A stretch of 35,047 nucleotides of DNA from JAUVUV01 sp964548275 (GTDB lineage Bacteria; Gemmatimonadota; Glassbacteria; GWA2-58-10), in NCBI GenBank assembly GCA_964548275.1, contig CAZJQI010000046.1, forward strand, positions 1-35,047, in the 5' to 3' direction. Positions 24,450-34,736 of this stretch are shown in pieces. The notes beneath the pieces were generated by a model. It was not told the origin of the DNA. It saw nothing but the letters and a program-made list of their open reading frames with translations, and ran no database searches. Within the stretch, counting starts at the first letter, position 1, and the number at the start of each line of letters is the position of its first letter. Position numbers and translations under genes: made by a program.

Positions 24450-25802
24450 ATGGAAAAGATTGAAAACCAGAAAGGTGCACGGCGCAGGGAAAGCGCATTT
24501 CTTAATGTCGGGCCGAGCCATCCGTCCATGCACGGAGTAATCCGGACTATCACCGAGCTCGAGGGTGAGCTGGTAGTCGGGGCCGAGATCGAAATCGGCT
24601 ACCTTCACCGGGGTTTCGAAAAAGCCTGCGAAAATGTGGGCTGGAGCCAGGCCTTTCCCTACACCGACCGGCTGAACTATGTCAGCTCGCTGATCAACAA
24701 TGTGGGCTGGGCCATGGCAACCGAAAAACTTTTCGGCGTGACCGTGCCTGAGCGCTGCCAGTACATTCGGGTAATCATCTCCGAGATCAGCCGCATAGTG
24801 GACCACCTGACCTGTATCGCGGCTGTGGCCATGGAACTCGGCGCGATGACTGTTTTCCTCTATTTCATGAAAGCCAGGGAGTTTCTCTACGATCTGATCG
24901 AAATGCTCACCGGGGCCAGGATCACGGTCTCTTACGTGCGTATCGGCGGGGTCAAGGCGGATTTTCCGCAAGGGTTCGAGGAAAAGCTGCGCCGGGCGCT
25001 CAAAGAAATCGAAAAGGTTATTGTCGAGGTGGACAAGCTGCTGACCCGTAACCGGATTTTCATTGACCGGACGAAAGGAATCGGTGTGCTGGACCGGCAA
25101 CGCTCGATCGCCTACGGTCTCACCGGCCCTCTTCTCAGGGCAGTCGGCGTACCCTACGACGTGCGCAAGGACAAGCCCTACCTGGTTTACGACCGTTTCA
25201 ACTTCGAGATCCCGATCGCGGATGGCGGTGACAGCTACAGCCGCTACCTGGTTCGCATGGAAGAGATGCGCCAGAGCGCAAAAATCATCGAGCAGGCTTT
25301 GGAAAGCATTCCTCCTGGAGCAATCGCGGTTGACCTTTTCGGCAGGGAAATGGCCGGCGCCGATATGGTGGAAACCGGCAAACTGGGCAAGGTCAGGGAT
25401 TACGTGGGAGCAAAGGCCAAGGTAGACCTGACGCTGGAGGGCGCAGACTCCTGCAGAGCAGGCAATGTCAGGCTGGTCGAGCACCGCGAGATGACTTTAC
25501 CCTCCAGGGAGGAATGCTACGGGAATATCGAGGGTCTGATGGCCAATTTCATGCTCGTGATGGATAACTGGGGAATCAGGCCGCCGAAAGGCGAGGCTTA
25601 TTACGCGGTGGAGGGGGCTAACGGCGAGCTCGGTTTCTACGTTGTTTCCGACGGAACCGGAAAGCCAATGCGCGCCCGCTGCCGGGGGCCGTGTTTCTTC
25701 CCCATGGCGGCATTGCATGAAATGCTTACCGGAGATATGGTGGCTGATATCATCCCCACTTTCGGTTCGATAAACATGATCGCAGGCGAACTGGACCGTT
25801 AA
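24450..25802 (+). CDS. nuoD: NADH-quinone oxidoreductase subunit D
   Basis: 450 aa. The 49-kDa subunit builds the quinone pocket with NuoB and is related to the large subunit of NiFe hydrogenases. Visible are GPSHPSMHGVIR near the N-terminus, EIGYLHRGFEKACENVGWSQ, YTDRLNYVS, and the C-terminal SINMIAGELDR. The N-terminus is slightly longer and more basic than the minimal form. 27 bp after nuoC. Confidence 0.96.
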   Translation: MEKIENQKGARRRESAFLNVGPSHPSMHGVIRTITELEGELVVGAEIEIGYLHRGFEKACENVGWSQAFPYTDRLNYVSSLINNVGWAMATEKLFGVTVPERCQYIRVIISEISRIVDHLTCIAAVAMELGAMTVFLYFMKAREFLYDLIEMLTGARITVSYVRIGGVKADFPQGFEEKLRRALKEIEKVIVEVDKLLTRNRIFIDRTKGIGVLDRQRSIAYGLTGPLLRAVGVPYDVRKDKPYLVYDRFNFEIPIADGGDSYSRYLVRMEEMRQSAKIIEQALESIPPGAIAVDLFGREMAGADMVETGKLGKVRDYVGAKAKVDLTLEGADSCRAGNVRLVEHREMTLPSREECYGNIEGLMANFMLVMDNWGIRPPKGEAYYAVEGANGELGFYVVSDGTGKPMRARCRGPCFFPMAALHEMLTGDMVADIIPTFGSINMIAGELDR

Positions 25803-25827
25803 ACTTTTGTCCGGAGAGAGAAAAAGC

Positions 25828-26301
25828 ATGTCCGTTTCTTTCCCTGAAAAAGATCGCAAGCTGGTTGAAGAAATGATCCGGCATTACCCCCATAAAAAGT
25901 CCGCCATCGGGGACGTACTCTACCTGGCGCAGAAGCAGTTCGGTTATATCACTCCGGAGGTGGAGCTTTACGTGGCAAGCCTTCTCGATCTGCCTGCCTC
26001 CTATGTGCACCAGGTAGTCACTTTCTATTCGATGTACCTGGAAAAACCGGTGGGGAAATACCTGATCATGCTCTGTGACAATGTAAGCTGCCTGCTCTGT
26101 GGCGCCGAGGATCTCCTCGACAGGATCAAGGAAAAGCTGGGGATCGAGGTGGGAGAAACCACCGGTGACGGGAAATTCACCCTCTGGAGCGTGGAGTGCC
26201 TGGGAGCCTGCGAACTGGCCCCGGCGATGATGATCAACGACAAGCTTTACGGCAACTTGACACCTGATAAGCTGGACCGGCTTCTGGACAGCCTGGAGTA
26301 A
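25828..26301 (+). CDS. nuoE: NADH-quinone oxidoreductase subunit E
   Basis: 157 aa from the ATG at 25828, with GGAGAG upstream; the TTG at 25807 is an unlikely start. This 24-kDa subunit holds the [2Fe-2S] cluster N1a: CDNVSC (C-x4-C) and CLGAC (C-x3-C), the usual four ligands. It pairs with NuoF in the NADH-oxidising tip. 3 bp before nuoF. Confidence 0.95.
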   Translation: MSVSFPEKDRKLVEEMIRHYPHKKSAIGDVLYLAQKQFGYITPEVELYVASLLDLPASYVHQVVTFYSMYLEKPVGKYLIMLCDNVSCLLCGAEDLLDRIKEKLGIEVGETTGDGKFTLWSVECLGACELAPAMMINDKLYGNLTPDKLDRLLDSLE

Positions 26302-26304
26302 CAC

Positions 26305-27602
<1,298 letters not shown>

Positions 27603-27606
<4 letters not shown>

Positions 27607-29255
27607 GCGGGAAGGAAAAGAAAACAGTCAAGACGGTTATCGACGGCAAGGAATACGAGTTCGCCGAGGGAACCACGATCCTCGAGGCAGCCGAAAGTGT
27701 GGGAATCGAAATCCCGCACTACTGCTACCATCCGGGACTTTCGATTGCCGGCGCCTGCAGGATGTGCCTGGTCGAGATAGAAAAAATGCCCAAGCTCCAG
27801 ATCTCCTGTTACATGACAGTTGGCGACGGCATGGTTATCCACACCAACAACGAGCGGGTGAAAAGAGCGCGAAAGGCTATGCTCGAGTTTCACCTGGTCA
27901 ACCATCCGCTTGATTGCCCTGTCTGCGACAAGGCAGGCGAGTGCGGCCTTCAGATTTACTATATGATGCACGGCAACTATATCTCCCGCCTGAGAGAAAA
28001 TAAGGTCAAAAAAACAAAAAAGGCTGTCCAGATCGGCCCGCATGTGATGCTCGACCAGGAGCGCTGTATCCTCTGCAGCCGCTGCGTGAGGTTCTGCCAG
28101 GAAATTTCCAGGAGCAACGAACTCGGAATTTTCCAGAGAGGCGACCGCGAGGAGATCGATGTCTTCCCGGGCCTGCAACTGAACAACCCCTATTCGGCCA
28201 ACGTTATCGATATCTGTCCGGTGGGCGCGCTGCTGGACAGGGATTTTCGTTTCAAGACCAGGGTCTGGTACCTGGAAAGCGCTGATTCGATCTGCCCCCA
28301 CTGCTCCCGCGGCTGCAATATCGAAATCCATTACAACCTGAACAAACCCTGGAAAAACGAGGGCCGCAGGCTCGCCAGGCTCAAGCCCCGCTACAACGGG
28401 GAGGTGAACGACTGGTGGCTGTGCGATGAGGGCCGATACAGTTTCAAGTTTGTCGATGATGATGACAGGATCGAGGAGCCTTTGGTGCGTACAGACGGCA
28501 AAGACCAGAATGCGGGCTTTAAAGAAGCGCTCGAGCTGGCGGCGGAAGGCCTGCGTAATAGTGCGGCCTCAGCCGAAGGCGACATCGCTGTCCTGATTTC
28601 TCCCAGAGCCGCCAATGAGGAACTTTATCTGTTAAAACGCGTTTTCAGCGAGCAGCTTCCCGGCACCAGGCTTGTTTTCAGTTCGGCTACCCTGTTCGAG
28701 CCTACTGAGGATGACATCCTGCGCAGAAAAGACAAGAATCCGAATAGCAAAGGCGCTGAACTGATGGGTTTGACTGCTGATTCAGCGGATGTCTGGTCGC
28801 TTCCCGAGCTCAAGGATGCGGCTCTGGCCGGCGAGATCGGGGCGCTTTATATCTGCTATCACGACATTACCGGTCTGCCGGAAGAATTCAGCGCAGGCTG
28901 GGCCGAGGCTCTCGAACGAATTCCGCTGGTGGTTTACCAGGGAACCAACACCTGCCCTACCAGCGAAAAGGCCCAGATCATTTTTCCTGCAGCCACATTT
29001 GCCGAACGCGAGGGCACAGTGACTAATTTCCAAAGCCGGGTGCAGATTCAGCGCAGGGCTTTCGAACCACTCTGCGAGGTTCTCCCGGGCTGGGAAATCA
29101 TGCAGAGTTTCGGCGTGGCGCTCGGCGGCAGTTATGCATTCGAATCCGCTGAAGAGGTTTTTGCAGATCTTGCGAAAAACGAGCCCGCTTTTGCCGGACT
29201 GAGCTATGGAAAAATCGGTTCCGGCGGGTTTGTCGCAAAGGGCGCAAAGGCTTGA
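27603..29255 (+). CDS. nuoG: NADH-quinone oxidoreductase subunit G, short form
   Basis: 550 aa from a TTG that overlaps the nuoF stop (TTGA) with GGAGG four bases before it; no ATG or GTG is available before the first cluster. Ligands: [2Fe-2S] C41, C52, C55 and C69; N5 motif HPLDCPVCDKAGEC; N4-type CILCSRCVRFC with DICPVG; and an N7-type cluster CPHCSRGC with a later LCDEGR. The molybdopterin-like C-terminal domain is reduced to about 270 residues, against roughly 600 in E. coli NuoG. It carries electrons from NuoF to NuoI. Confidence 0.93.
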
Positions 29256-29267
29256 AAAGGTGTTACT

Positions 29268-30353
29268 ATGCTCGGTGAATTGATCCTCAAAACAATAATA
29301 ATCGTGGTGGTGGTGAACACCGTGCTCGCTTTCGGAGGGTTTCTCACCTGGGTGGAGAGAAAGCAGAGCGCGGTGATACAGGACCGGATCGGCGCAAACC
29401 GGGCCTCGATCCTTGGACTACGGCTTTGGGGCCTCTTCCATATCCTCAGCGATGGAATCAAGATGTTCACCAAGGAGGAGTTCATCCCGCGTACCGACCA
29501 CAGAAAGCTTTTCCTGGTGGCACCTTTTATCGCCTGGTTTTTCGCCCTGATGGGTTTCACTGTGATCCCTTTCTCGAATACCCTTCACGTGGCGGGATAC
29601 GAAATCTCTTTCCAGATAGCCAATCCCCAGATCGGTATCCTTTTCGCATTTGCCATGATGGGTATGGCGATCTACGGCGTGGTGCTGGGGGGGTGGGCCT
29701 CGAACAACAACTACGCACTGCTGGGGGCTATGAGAGCAGCGGCGCAGATGATCAGCTACGAGATCGCGCTGGCAGCCGCTGCGGTCGGCCCGCTGATAGT
29801 CTATCAAACCCTGAGCATGCAGGAAATCGTTCTCTGGCAGGGCCGGCACTGGGGCGGCTGGCTCCCCCTGTGGGGAATCGTGGTGCAGCCGTTGGCCTTT
29901 CTGCTGTTTATCACCGCCGGGGCGGCCGAGACCAAGCGCGTGCCGTTCGACCTGCCCGAGGGTGAATCGGAAATTATCGGCTTCAACCTCGAGTACTCCA
30001 GCATGCGTTTCGGCGCGTTCATGTTCACAGATTTCGTGGAAAAAATCCTGGTGAGCTGTCTGGCAGTAACCGTTTTCCTCGGCGGCTGGCAGGTGCCTTT
30101 CCTCACCGGGGATGGATTTGTTTTCCGCGGTGAAACTCTGCTGGCTCTCAGCCCGCTGGTTGTCTGGCTGACCCAGGCCGGGGCGTTTTTTCTCAAGGTC
30201 TGCGTGGTGATTTACATGCTGATGCTGGTGCGCTGGACCCTGCCCCGTTTCCGCTACGACCAGTTGATGCATTTCGGCTGGAAAATCATGCTGCCGCTGG
30301 CCTTTGCCAATATCGTTGTAACAGGATTGGTTATTCTCGTGTTAAAAGCATAG
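29268..30353 (+). CDS. nuoH: NADH-quinone oxidoreductase subunit H
   Basis: 361 aa, about eight membrane helices. This membrane subunit closes the quinone channel. Signatures: ERKQSAVIQDRIGANRAS near the N-terminus, AAAQMISYEIALA in the middle, and AETKRVPFDLPEGESEIIG followed by EYSSMRFGAFMFTDF. It is the only large membrane subunit encoded here. 12 bp after nuoG. Confidence 0.96.
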   Translation: MLGELILKTIIIVVVVNTVLAFGGFLTWVERKQSAVIQDRIGANRASILGLRLWGLFHILSDGIKMFTKEEFIPRTDHRKLFLVAPFIAWFFALMGFTVIPFSNTLHVAGYEISFQIANPQIGILFAFAMMGMAIYGVVLGGWASNNNYALLGAMRAAAQMISYEIALAAAAVGPLIVYQTLSMQEIVLWQGRHWGGWLPLWGIVVQPLAFLLFITAGAAETKRVPFDLPEGESEIIGFNLEYSSMRFGAFMFTDFVEKILVSCLAVTVFLGGWQVPFLTGDGFVFRGETLLALSPLVVWLTQAGAFFLKVCVVIYMLMLVRWTLPRFRYDQLMHFGWKIMLPLAFANIVVTGLVILVLKA

Positions 30354-30387
30354 AAAAACAGGAACAATTCATTTCGGGAGTTCTTTG

Positions 30388-30960
30388 GTGGGAAATATCA
30401 CTGTAAAGAAAATCGAAGCCAGGCCGATGTCATTCCGGGAGCGGATTTATATATGGGAAATCCTCAGGGGCTTGTGGATCACCAACCGCCATTTCGTGGT
30501 GAACATGTTTTTCCATATCCTCAACTTATTCGGGATCAAAACTAAAAGGAAAGGCGCGGTTACAATCCAGTACCCGGAGGAGCACCGTGGCTGGCACAGG
30601 CGCCTTCGCACCCGCCACTACCTGACCAGGCGCGAGGATGGCAGCCCTCGCTGCGTGGGCTGCATGATGTGCGAGACTGTCTGTCCGGCAAAATGTATCT
30701 ATATCGTAGCCCACGACCACCCGGACCCCAACGTGGAGAAACAGGCCTACAAGTTCACGATCGATATGGGCAAGTGCGTTTACTGCGGGTTCTGCGTGGA
30801 GGTCTGCCCGGAGGATGCGATCAGGATGGACAGCGGCCACCTGGAGATCGCCTCATACACCCGGGAAGACATGATCTACAATATCGACAGACTGCTCACA
30901 GGCAGCCACGACCCGACCGATTACAAGGATTACGACAAGTGGATGGAAGAGTTTCCGTGA
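30388..30960 (+). CDS. nuoI: NADH-quinone oxidoreductase subunit I
   Basis: 190 aa from a GTG at 30388, with GGGAG seven bases upstream; a TTG one codon earlier is less likely. Two [4Fe-4S] motifs, CVGCMMCETVCP and CVYCGFCVEVCP, hold clusters N6a and N6b, which pass electrons to N2. Last gene of the operon; a strong terminator follows at once. The C-terminal tail after the second cluster is of usual length. Confidence 0.95.
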   Translation: MGNITVKKIEARPMSFRERIYIWEILRGLWITNRHFVVNMFFHILNLFGIKTKRKGAVTIQYPEEHRGWHRRLRTRHYLTRREDGSPRCVGCMMCETVCPAKCIYIVAHDHPDPNVEKQAYKFTIDMGKCVYCGFCVEVCPEDAIRMDSGHLEIASYTREDMIYNIDRLLTGSHDPTDYKDYDKWMEEFP

Positions 30961-30984
30961 ACGAAGGGAAGGATTTTCTGCAAT

Positions 30985-31020
30985 AAAAAAGGCTGCCCGA
31001 ATCGGGCGGCTTTTTTTTCT
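30985..31020. terminator. Bidirectional intrinsic terminator between nuoI and pfp
   Basis: A GC-rich stem (30988-30999 with 31003-31014) has eight T residues after it on the plus strand and six on the minus strand. It lies between convergent genes, 25 bp after nuoI and 25 bp after the PFK gene, and can end both transcripts. Confidence 0.9.
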
Positions 31021-31043
31021 CTTTTTCTTTTGTTTTTGGCTGC

Positions 31044-32258
31044 CTACTTTTTCACCGCCTTGAAAGCCAGCTTTGCCATCTCCGGCATGGGGCCCACCAG
31101 GGGCCTGAGGTAATCGACAAAGGCCTGGGTGACAAACATCCCTGACTCGTCGATATACTCATCCGGCATGGGCTTGGCCCGCACAGCCACATCGGCCAGC
31201 GGTGCAGTGCCGAACTCGGTGCGGTAGTTGCCGTGCCGGTCACTTCCGCGCTGGATACTGACCATCAGCCCGGTCTTGCCCTCCCCTGCCAGTTCAATAG
31301 CACGCTTGCCGCAGGCACAGGCCTCCTCGATATCGACAGCACTCACCCGGTCGGAGCCGCACATCTGAAGGCTCTCCACCACCTGGAACTCGCCGCGCCA
31401 GGAGGTGAACTTATCGCTGATCATCCTGTGCAGCATCATTGCCGCGCTGGTGCCGCCCATTGCGCCGAACTCCACGTTGCCGAACTTGTCTGCGGTCTGC
31501 GAGGCGGAAATCGGGGTGCCGTCCGCATAGGATACGCCCTCTCCCACAGAGATCGAGCAGAAGCCGTATTTGTCGTAGCACTCCCCGACTTTGGCGAGGA
31601 ATTTTTCTTTATCGAACGCTCGCTCAGGCACGAGAATAATGTGCGGCGGATCTTCCTCGTTCCTCTTGGCTGCCACCGCGCCGGCGGCGAGCCAGCCGGA
31701 ATCGCGGCCCACGGCCTGGTAGATCGTGAACTGGTCGACTTTCTGCATGTCACGGGCCAGCAAGCCGCCCTGCTGCACTGAAAGCGCCACGTAGCGGGCA
31801 GCGCTCGGGTAGCCGGGCGTGTGGTCTGTGCCGTAGAGGTCGTTGTCCACTGTCTTGGGCACACCGATACCGTGGAGTTCGTAGCCCTGTTGTTTGCAGT
31901 AGGTCTCCACGCGGTTTATCGTGTCCATGGAGTCGTTGCCGCCGATCATGAAAAAATAGCGGATATCGTATTTCCTGAGCACTTCCATGATCCTGGGGAA
32001 GTCCTCAGCCTGAAGTTTATGCCGGCTTGAGCCGAGTGCGCTGGAGGGAGTTGATTTGAGGGCGGCAATTTCATGCGGGTTCTCCTGCTTTAAATCCATC
32101 AACATCTCCTGTATGAACCCCTCGATTCCCCAGCGCATCCCGTAGATTCCGGTAAAAACCTCCTGGCTCAGGGCAGCCTCGATCACCCCGGCCAGGCTCG
32201 AGTTGATAACCGAGGTCGGGCCGCCTGACTGGCCGACTACTGCGTTTCCCTTAAGCAT
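31044..32258 (-). CDS. pfp: Phosphofructokinase, pyrophosphate-type signature
   Basis: 404 aa, ATG at 32258 with GGAGA upstream. It phosphorylates fructose-6-phosphate (or a related ketose phosphate) in the cytoplasm. Motifs: GQSGGPTSVIN (9-19), GGNDS (106-110), PKTVDND (134-140) and the substrate segment GRDSGWLA. Asp109 replaces the Gly that allows ATP binding in E. coli PfkA, and Lys135 is the residue typical of pyrophosphate users. Together they mark a reversible PPi-dependent enzyme. Asn108 stands where PfkA has the metal-binding Asp103. Last gene of a three-gene operon, 33 bp after the SIS gene. Confidence 0.88.
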   Translation of the reverse strand: MLKGNAVVGQSGGPTSVINSSLAGVIEAALSQEVFTGIYGMRWGIEGFIQEMLMDLKQENPHEIAALKSTPSSALGSSRHKLQAEDFPRIMEVLRKYDIRYFFMIGGNDSMDTINRVETYCKQQGYELHGIGVPKTVDNDLYGTDHTPGYPSAARYVALSVQQGGLLARDMQKVDQFTIYQAVGRDSGWLAAGAVAAKRNEEDPPHIILVPERAFDKEKFLAKVGECYDKYGFCSISVGEGVSYADGTPISASQTADKFGNVEFGAMGGTSAAMMLHRMISDKFTSWRGEFQVVESLQMCGSDRVSAVDIEEACACGKRAIELAGEGKTGLMVSIQRGSDRHGNYRTEFGTAPLADVAVRAKPMPDEYIDESGMFVTQAFVDYLRPLVGPMPEMAKLAFKAVKK

Positions 32259-32291
32259 GGCAATTCTCCGTTTATTCGTTTGAATGCTTGA

Positions 32292-33503
32292 TTAACCGGC
32301 GATGACTTTAAGGGTGCTGTCGGCATAGAACGCCGGACGGTCGTAAATTCTCACGCCCTGTACCACGCGGGTGATCACGCCCGCCTCGGACGGGCTGTCT
32401 GGTTTCAGGCCGTAGGCCAGCGATTTGAAAACTCCGAGCGACTGGCCGATAATCACATAGGCCGGGCTCTGGTAGTCATCCGGAATGTCGCGGCCGTGCT
32501 CGATCACCACATCCGCTGCGGCTCTGGTCTGCTCGTCGGCCTTCCTGCAGACCGCGATCTTTTTCATGCCGATTCCTTTGCCTTTCACTCCGTTCATCAG
32601 GTCGAGCTCGTACTGGTGCACCAGAGGTTCCTCGCTCATCAGATAGACAACGATCGTGTTGTCGTGGATAACCGCCTCTGGCCCGTGGCGCAGGCCGAGA
32701 AAGGTATCGAACTTGCCCACCACCCTGCCGTCGGTCTCCTCCTGAAGTTTCAAGTGGCATTCCTTTGCGCAGCCGAACAGGGTATTTGAACCCAGGAAAA
32801 CCGCACGCTCGAAAGGCTCGCTGCAGAGAGCTTCCAGATCGCCTGAATACTCTGCCATGATCTTTCTGCCTGCCTCGGCCAGCTCTTTGGCAATTTCGGC
32901 ATACCGGGCGGTGTCCTTGATCGAGGCGATATACTGGCCGGCGACCACCATGCTGGAAAAAGAGCTTGTCATTGCCAGGGATCTATCATTGGTTTTTTCA
33001 GGCAAAAGGATAACAAGAGAGTGGTCTCTCTTTTCGCGGCCCATCACGGCAAGCTTGCCGTCCTTGTTGCAGGTGATCACGATATGCTTGATATCGGCCT
33101 GGCTCTGCTCGCCGAGCACGAATGTGCCGACACTTTCCGGGCTGTTGCCGGAGCGGGCGAAATGCACAAGGAAAAATTTCTTTCCTTTAAGAAACACGGC
33201 CGCCGGGTCGGTGATAATCTCGGTAGTGCCCACGGCCCTGGCCTCATAATCACTCACTTTATTGAACAGGTTTTCCAGGCAGAGGCCGATAAAGGCCGAG
33301 GTTCCCGCTCCGGTAAGCAGGAACTTGCGGTCGGTTTCGCCGCTGAGAAAATCGAGTATCTCCTCTTTCTGTCCCTCGAGGATTTTCAGCGTTTCGAGCC
33401 ACATCTCCGGCTGCTGGTAAATCTCGGCCGGGGTGTGCTCGGTGCCTCTCTCTTTCTTTTCCGTATCGGGCGCCTGAATAAGCTTGAGCAATGAATCAGA
33501 CAT
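32292..33503 (-). CDS. agaS: AgaS-type SIS-domain sugar-phosphate isomerase
   Basis: 403 aa, ATG at 33503. Two SIS domains: the first with GAGTSAFIG (65-73) and FARSGNSPESVGTF (116-129), the second with LQEETDGRVVGKFDTFLGLRHGPEAVI, a strong AgaS hallmark. The C-terminus has the GLKPDSPSE motif. AgaS-like proteins act as tagatose-6-phosphate ketose/aldose isomerases or galactosamine-6-phosphate deaminases. With PFK downstream, a route from an aminosugar or ketose phosphate into glycolysis is likely; the exact substrate is not readable. Confidence 0.88.
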   Translation of the reverse strand: MSDSLLKLIQAPDTEKKERGTEHTPAEIYQQPEMWLETLKILEGQKEEILDFLSGETDRKFLLTGAGTSAFIGLCLENLFNKVSDYEARAVGTTEIITDPAAVFLKGKKFFLVHFARSGNSPESVGTFVLGEQSQADIKHIVITCNKDGKLAVMGREKRDHSLVILLPEKTNDRSLAMTSSFSSMVVAGQYIASIKDTARYAEIAKELAEAGRKIMAEYSGDLEALCSEPFERAVFLGSNTLFGCAKECHLKLQEETDGRVVGKFDTFLGLRHGPEAVIHDNTIVVYLMSEEPLVHQYELDLMNGVKGKGIGMKKIAVCRKADEQTRAAADVVIEHGRDIPDDYQSPAYVIIGQSLGVFKSLAYGLKPDSPSEAGVITRVVQGVRIYDRPAFYADSTLKVIAG

Positions 33504-33581
33504 ATCGTTCTCCTTCTGTTTTAAAACGAACTCATACTTTTATTGTTTATCGTCAATTGAGAATCGTCTTATTTCATAATG

Positions 33582-34736
33582 TCAACCTGACTTTGCAATT
33601 CTGTGCGCCTCGGCCACCGCTACAGCGAAATCGCGCACATCAATCGGATTGAACGAGGGGATGCCCTCCTCGTTAGCGATATTCTCGGCGCTGGTGTCTT
33701 TCTGCGCGGCCATCAGGGTTTTGTCCAGCGTTTTCGGGATGTCACTGCGTTTGTCGCCGATAATGATCGAGACAAAATTATCGTTGCCGAAAGCCTCGCG
33801 GCCGAACTCGCGCAGCCCTGAGTCTTTTGAAAAGTTGCCCTGCTCGACTTTCGAGGCAATCAAATCCACACCGAAATCCTCGTAGACCAGCGCCTTGCGG
33901 CCCGAGAGCTTTTCGAAACCAGGCACCACGGATTTCAGTTTCTCGAAATCGAATCCCGGTGCGTCGGCCTGGTCGATCCAGAACGCCAGAGTGTTCTCGC
34001 CGTGCTTTTCCACCCTCACGCTGATCAGCGGGTGGGTTTTGACCAGCGCCTGGTAAAGGCCGCGCATGTTGTCCAGTTCGGTGCTGAAACGGATCCGGTC
34101 AGTCGCCTGGTCATATTCGATCCTGCTGCCGCCCTGCTCGATCACTTCGGCGAGCCGGGCCATGGTGGGCCGGCGCCCTTTGACCAGAGGGTGCTCCAGA
34201 AGGTTGCCGTTGATATCTCCCTCGATATAGATCGCTCCGGCCCCTGTGCTGTAATTGCCCTGAAGGGCCACCTTGACATTGTACTCAGCCGCTGAGAAGA
34301 GCACGTCCCGGACAAAGTTAAAAGCCTCCTGTTCGCTGTAGGGATAGAGATAGTTGAATTTGCCCTTGCGCTCGTAAACCATGCCGTACTCTCCCACTGT
34401 GCCGAGGTTTTCCACCTTGAGCCGGTTATCCTTGAAAAACTCCATCGAATTGAGGTCCCAGCCCGTGCAGAGAGTGACCTCGATTCCCTCGGTCCCGACC
34501 AGATAAGTAATGGCCTCGGCTGCACCGGGATACGGGGTAAGCTCGGAATCGTCGCAGTCCACGATCGGGCCGTTGACATCCAGTCCGCAGACAATGTTGC
34601 CGGCCAGGTTGCGGTCGTGCCTGCGGCCGACCTCGAGGATCTCCCCGATCAAGATGACCAGCTTGTTTTTGTCGAGTGAGAGCCTGTCCGCTATTGCCTC
34701 CGCAGACAGGGACAGCGTAATCCCGGAGAGTGACAT
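33582..34736 (-). CDS. HAD-superfamily protein with altered motif I
   Basis: 384 aa, ATG at 34736 with GGAGGT three bases upstream. The HAD core is visible: motif I GLDVNGPIVD (51-60), motif II TLCTGWD (88-94), a motif III lysine near K296, and motif IV GDKRSD (327-332). The 195-residue cap between motifs II and III suggests a sugar-phosphate phosphatase or phosphomutase-like fold. The second Asp of DxD is Asn55, so the usual general acid is missing. First gene of the operon, 78 bp before the SIS gene. No signal peptide. Confidence 0.75.
   Translation of the reverse strand: MSLSGITLSLSAEAIADRLSLDKNKLVILIGEILEVGRRHDRNLAGNIVCGLDVNGPIVDCDDSELTPYPGAAEAITYLVGTEGIEVTLCTGWDLNSMEFFKDNRLKVENLGTVGEYGMVYERKGKFNYLYPYSEQEAFNFVRDVLFSAAEYNVKVALQGNYSTGAGAIYIEGDINGNLLEHPLVKGRRPTMARLAEVIEQGGSRIEYDQATDRIRFSTELDNMRGLYQALVKTHPLISVRVEKHGENTLAFWIDQADAPGFDFEKLKSVVPGFEKLSGRKALVYEDFGVDLIASKVEQGNFSKDSGLREFGREAFGNDNFVSIIIGDKRSDIPKTLDKTLMAAQKDTSAENIANEEGIPSFNPIDVRDFAVAVAEAHRIAKSG

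Noticed and set aside
24438..25484. Long minus-strand frames opposite nuoD, nuoF, nuoG and nuoH
   Set aside because: Antisense to genes with full family motifs; caused by high-GC codon bias.
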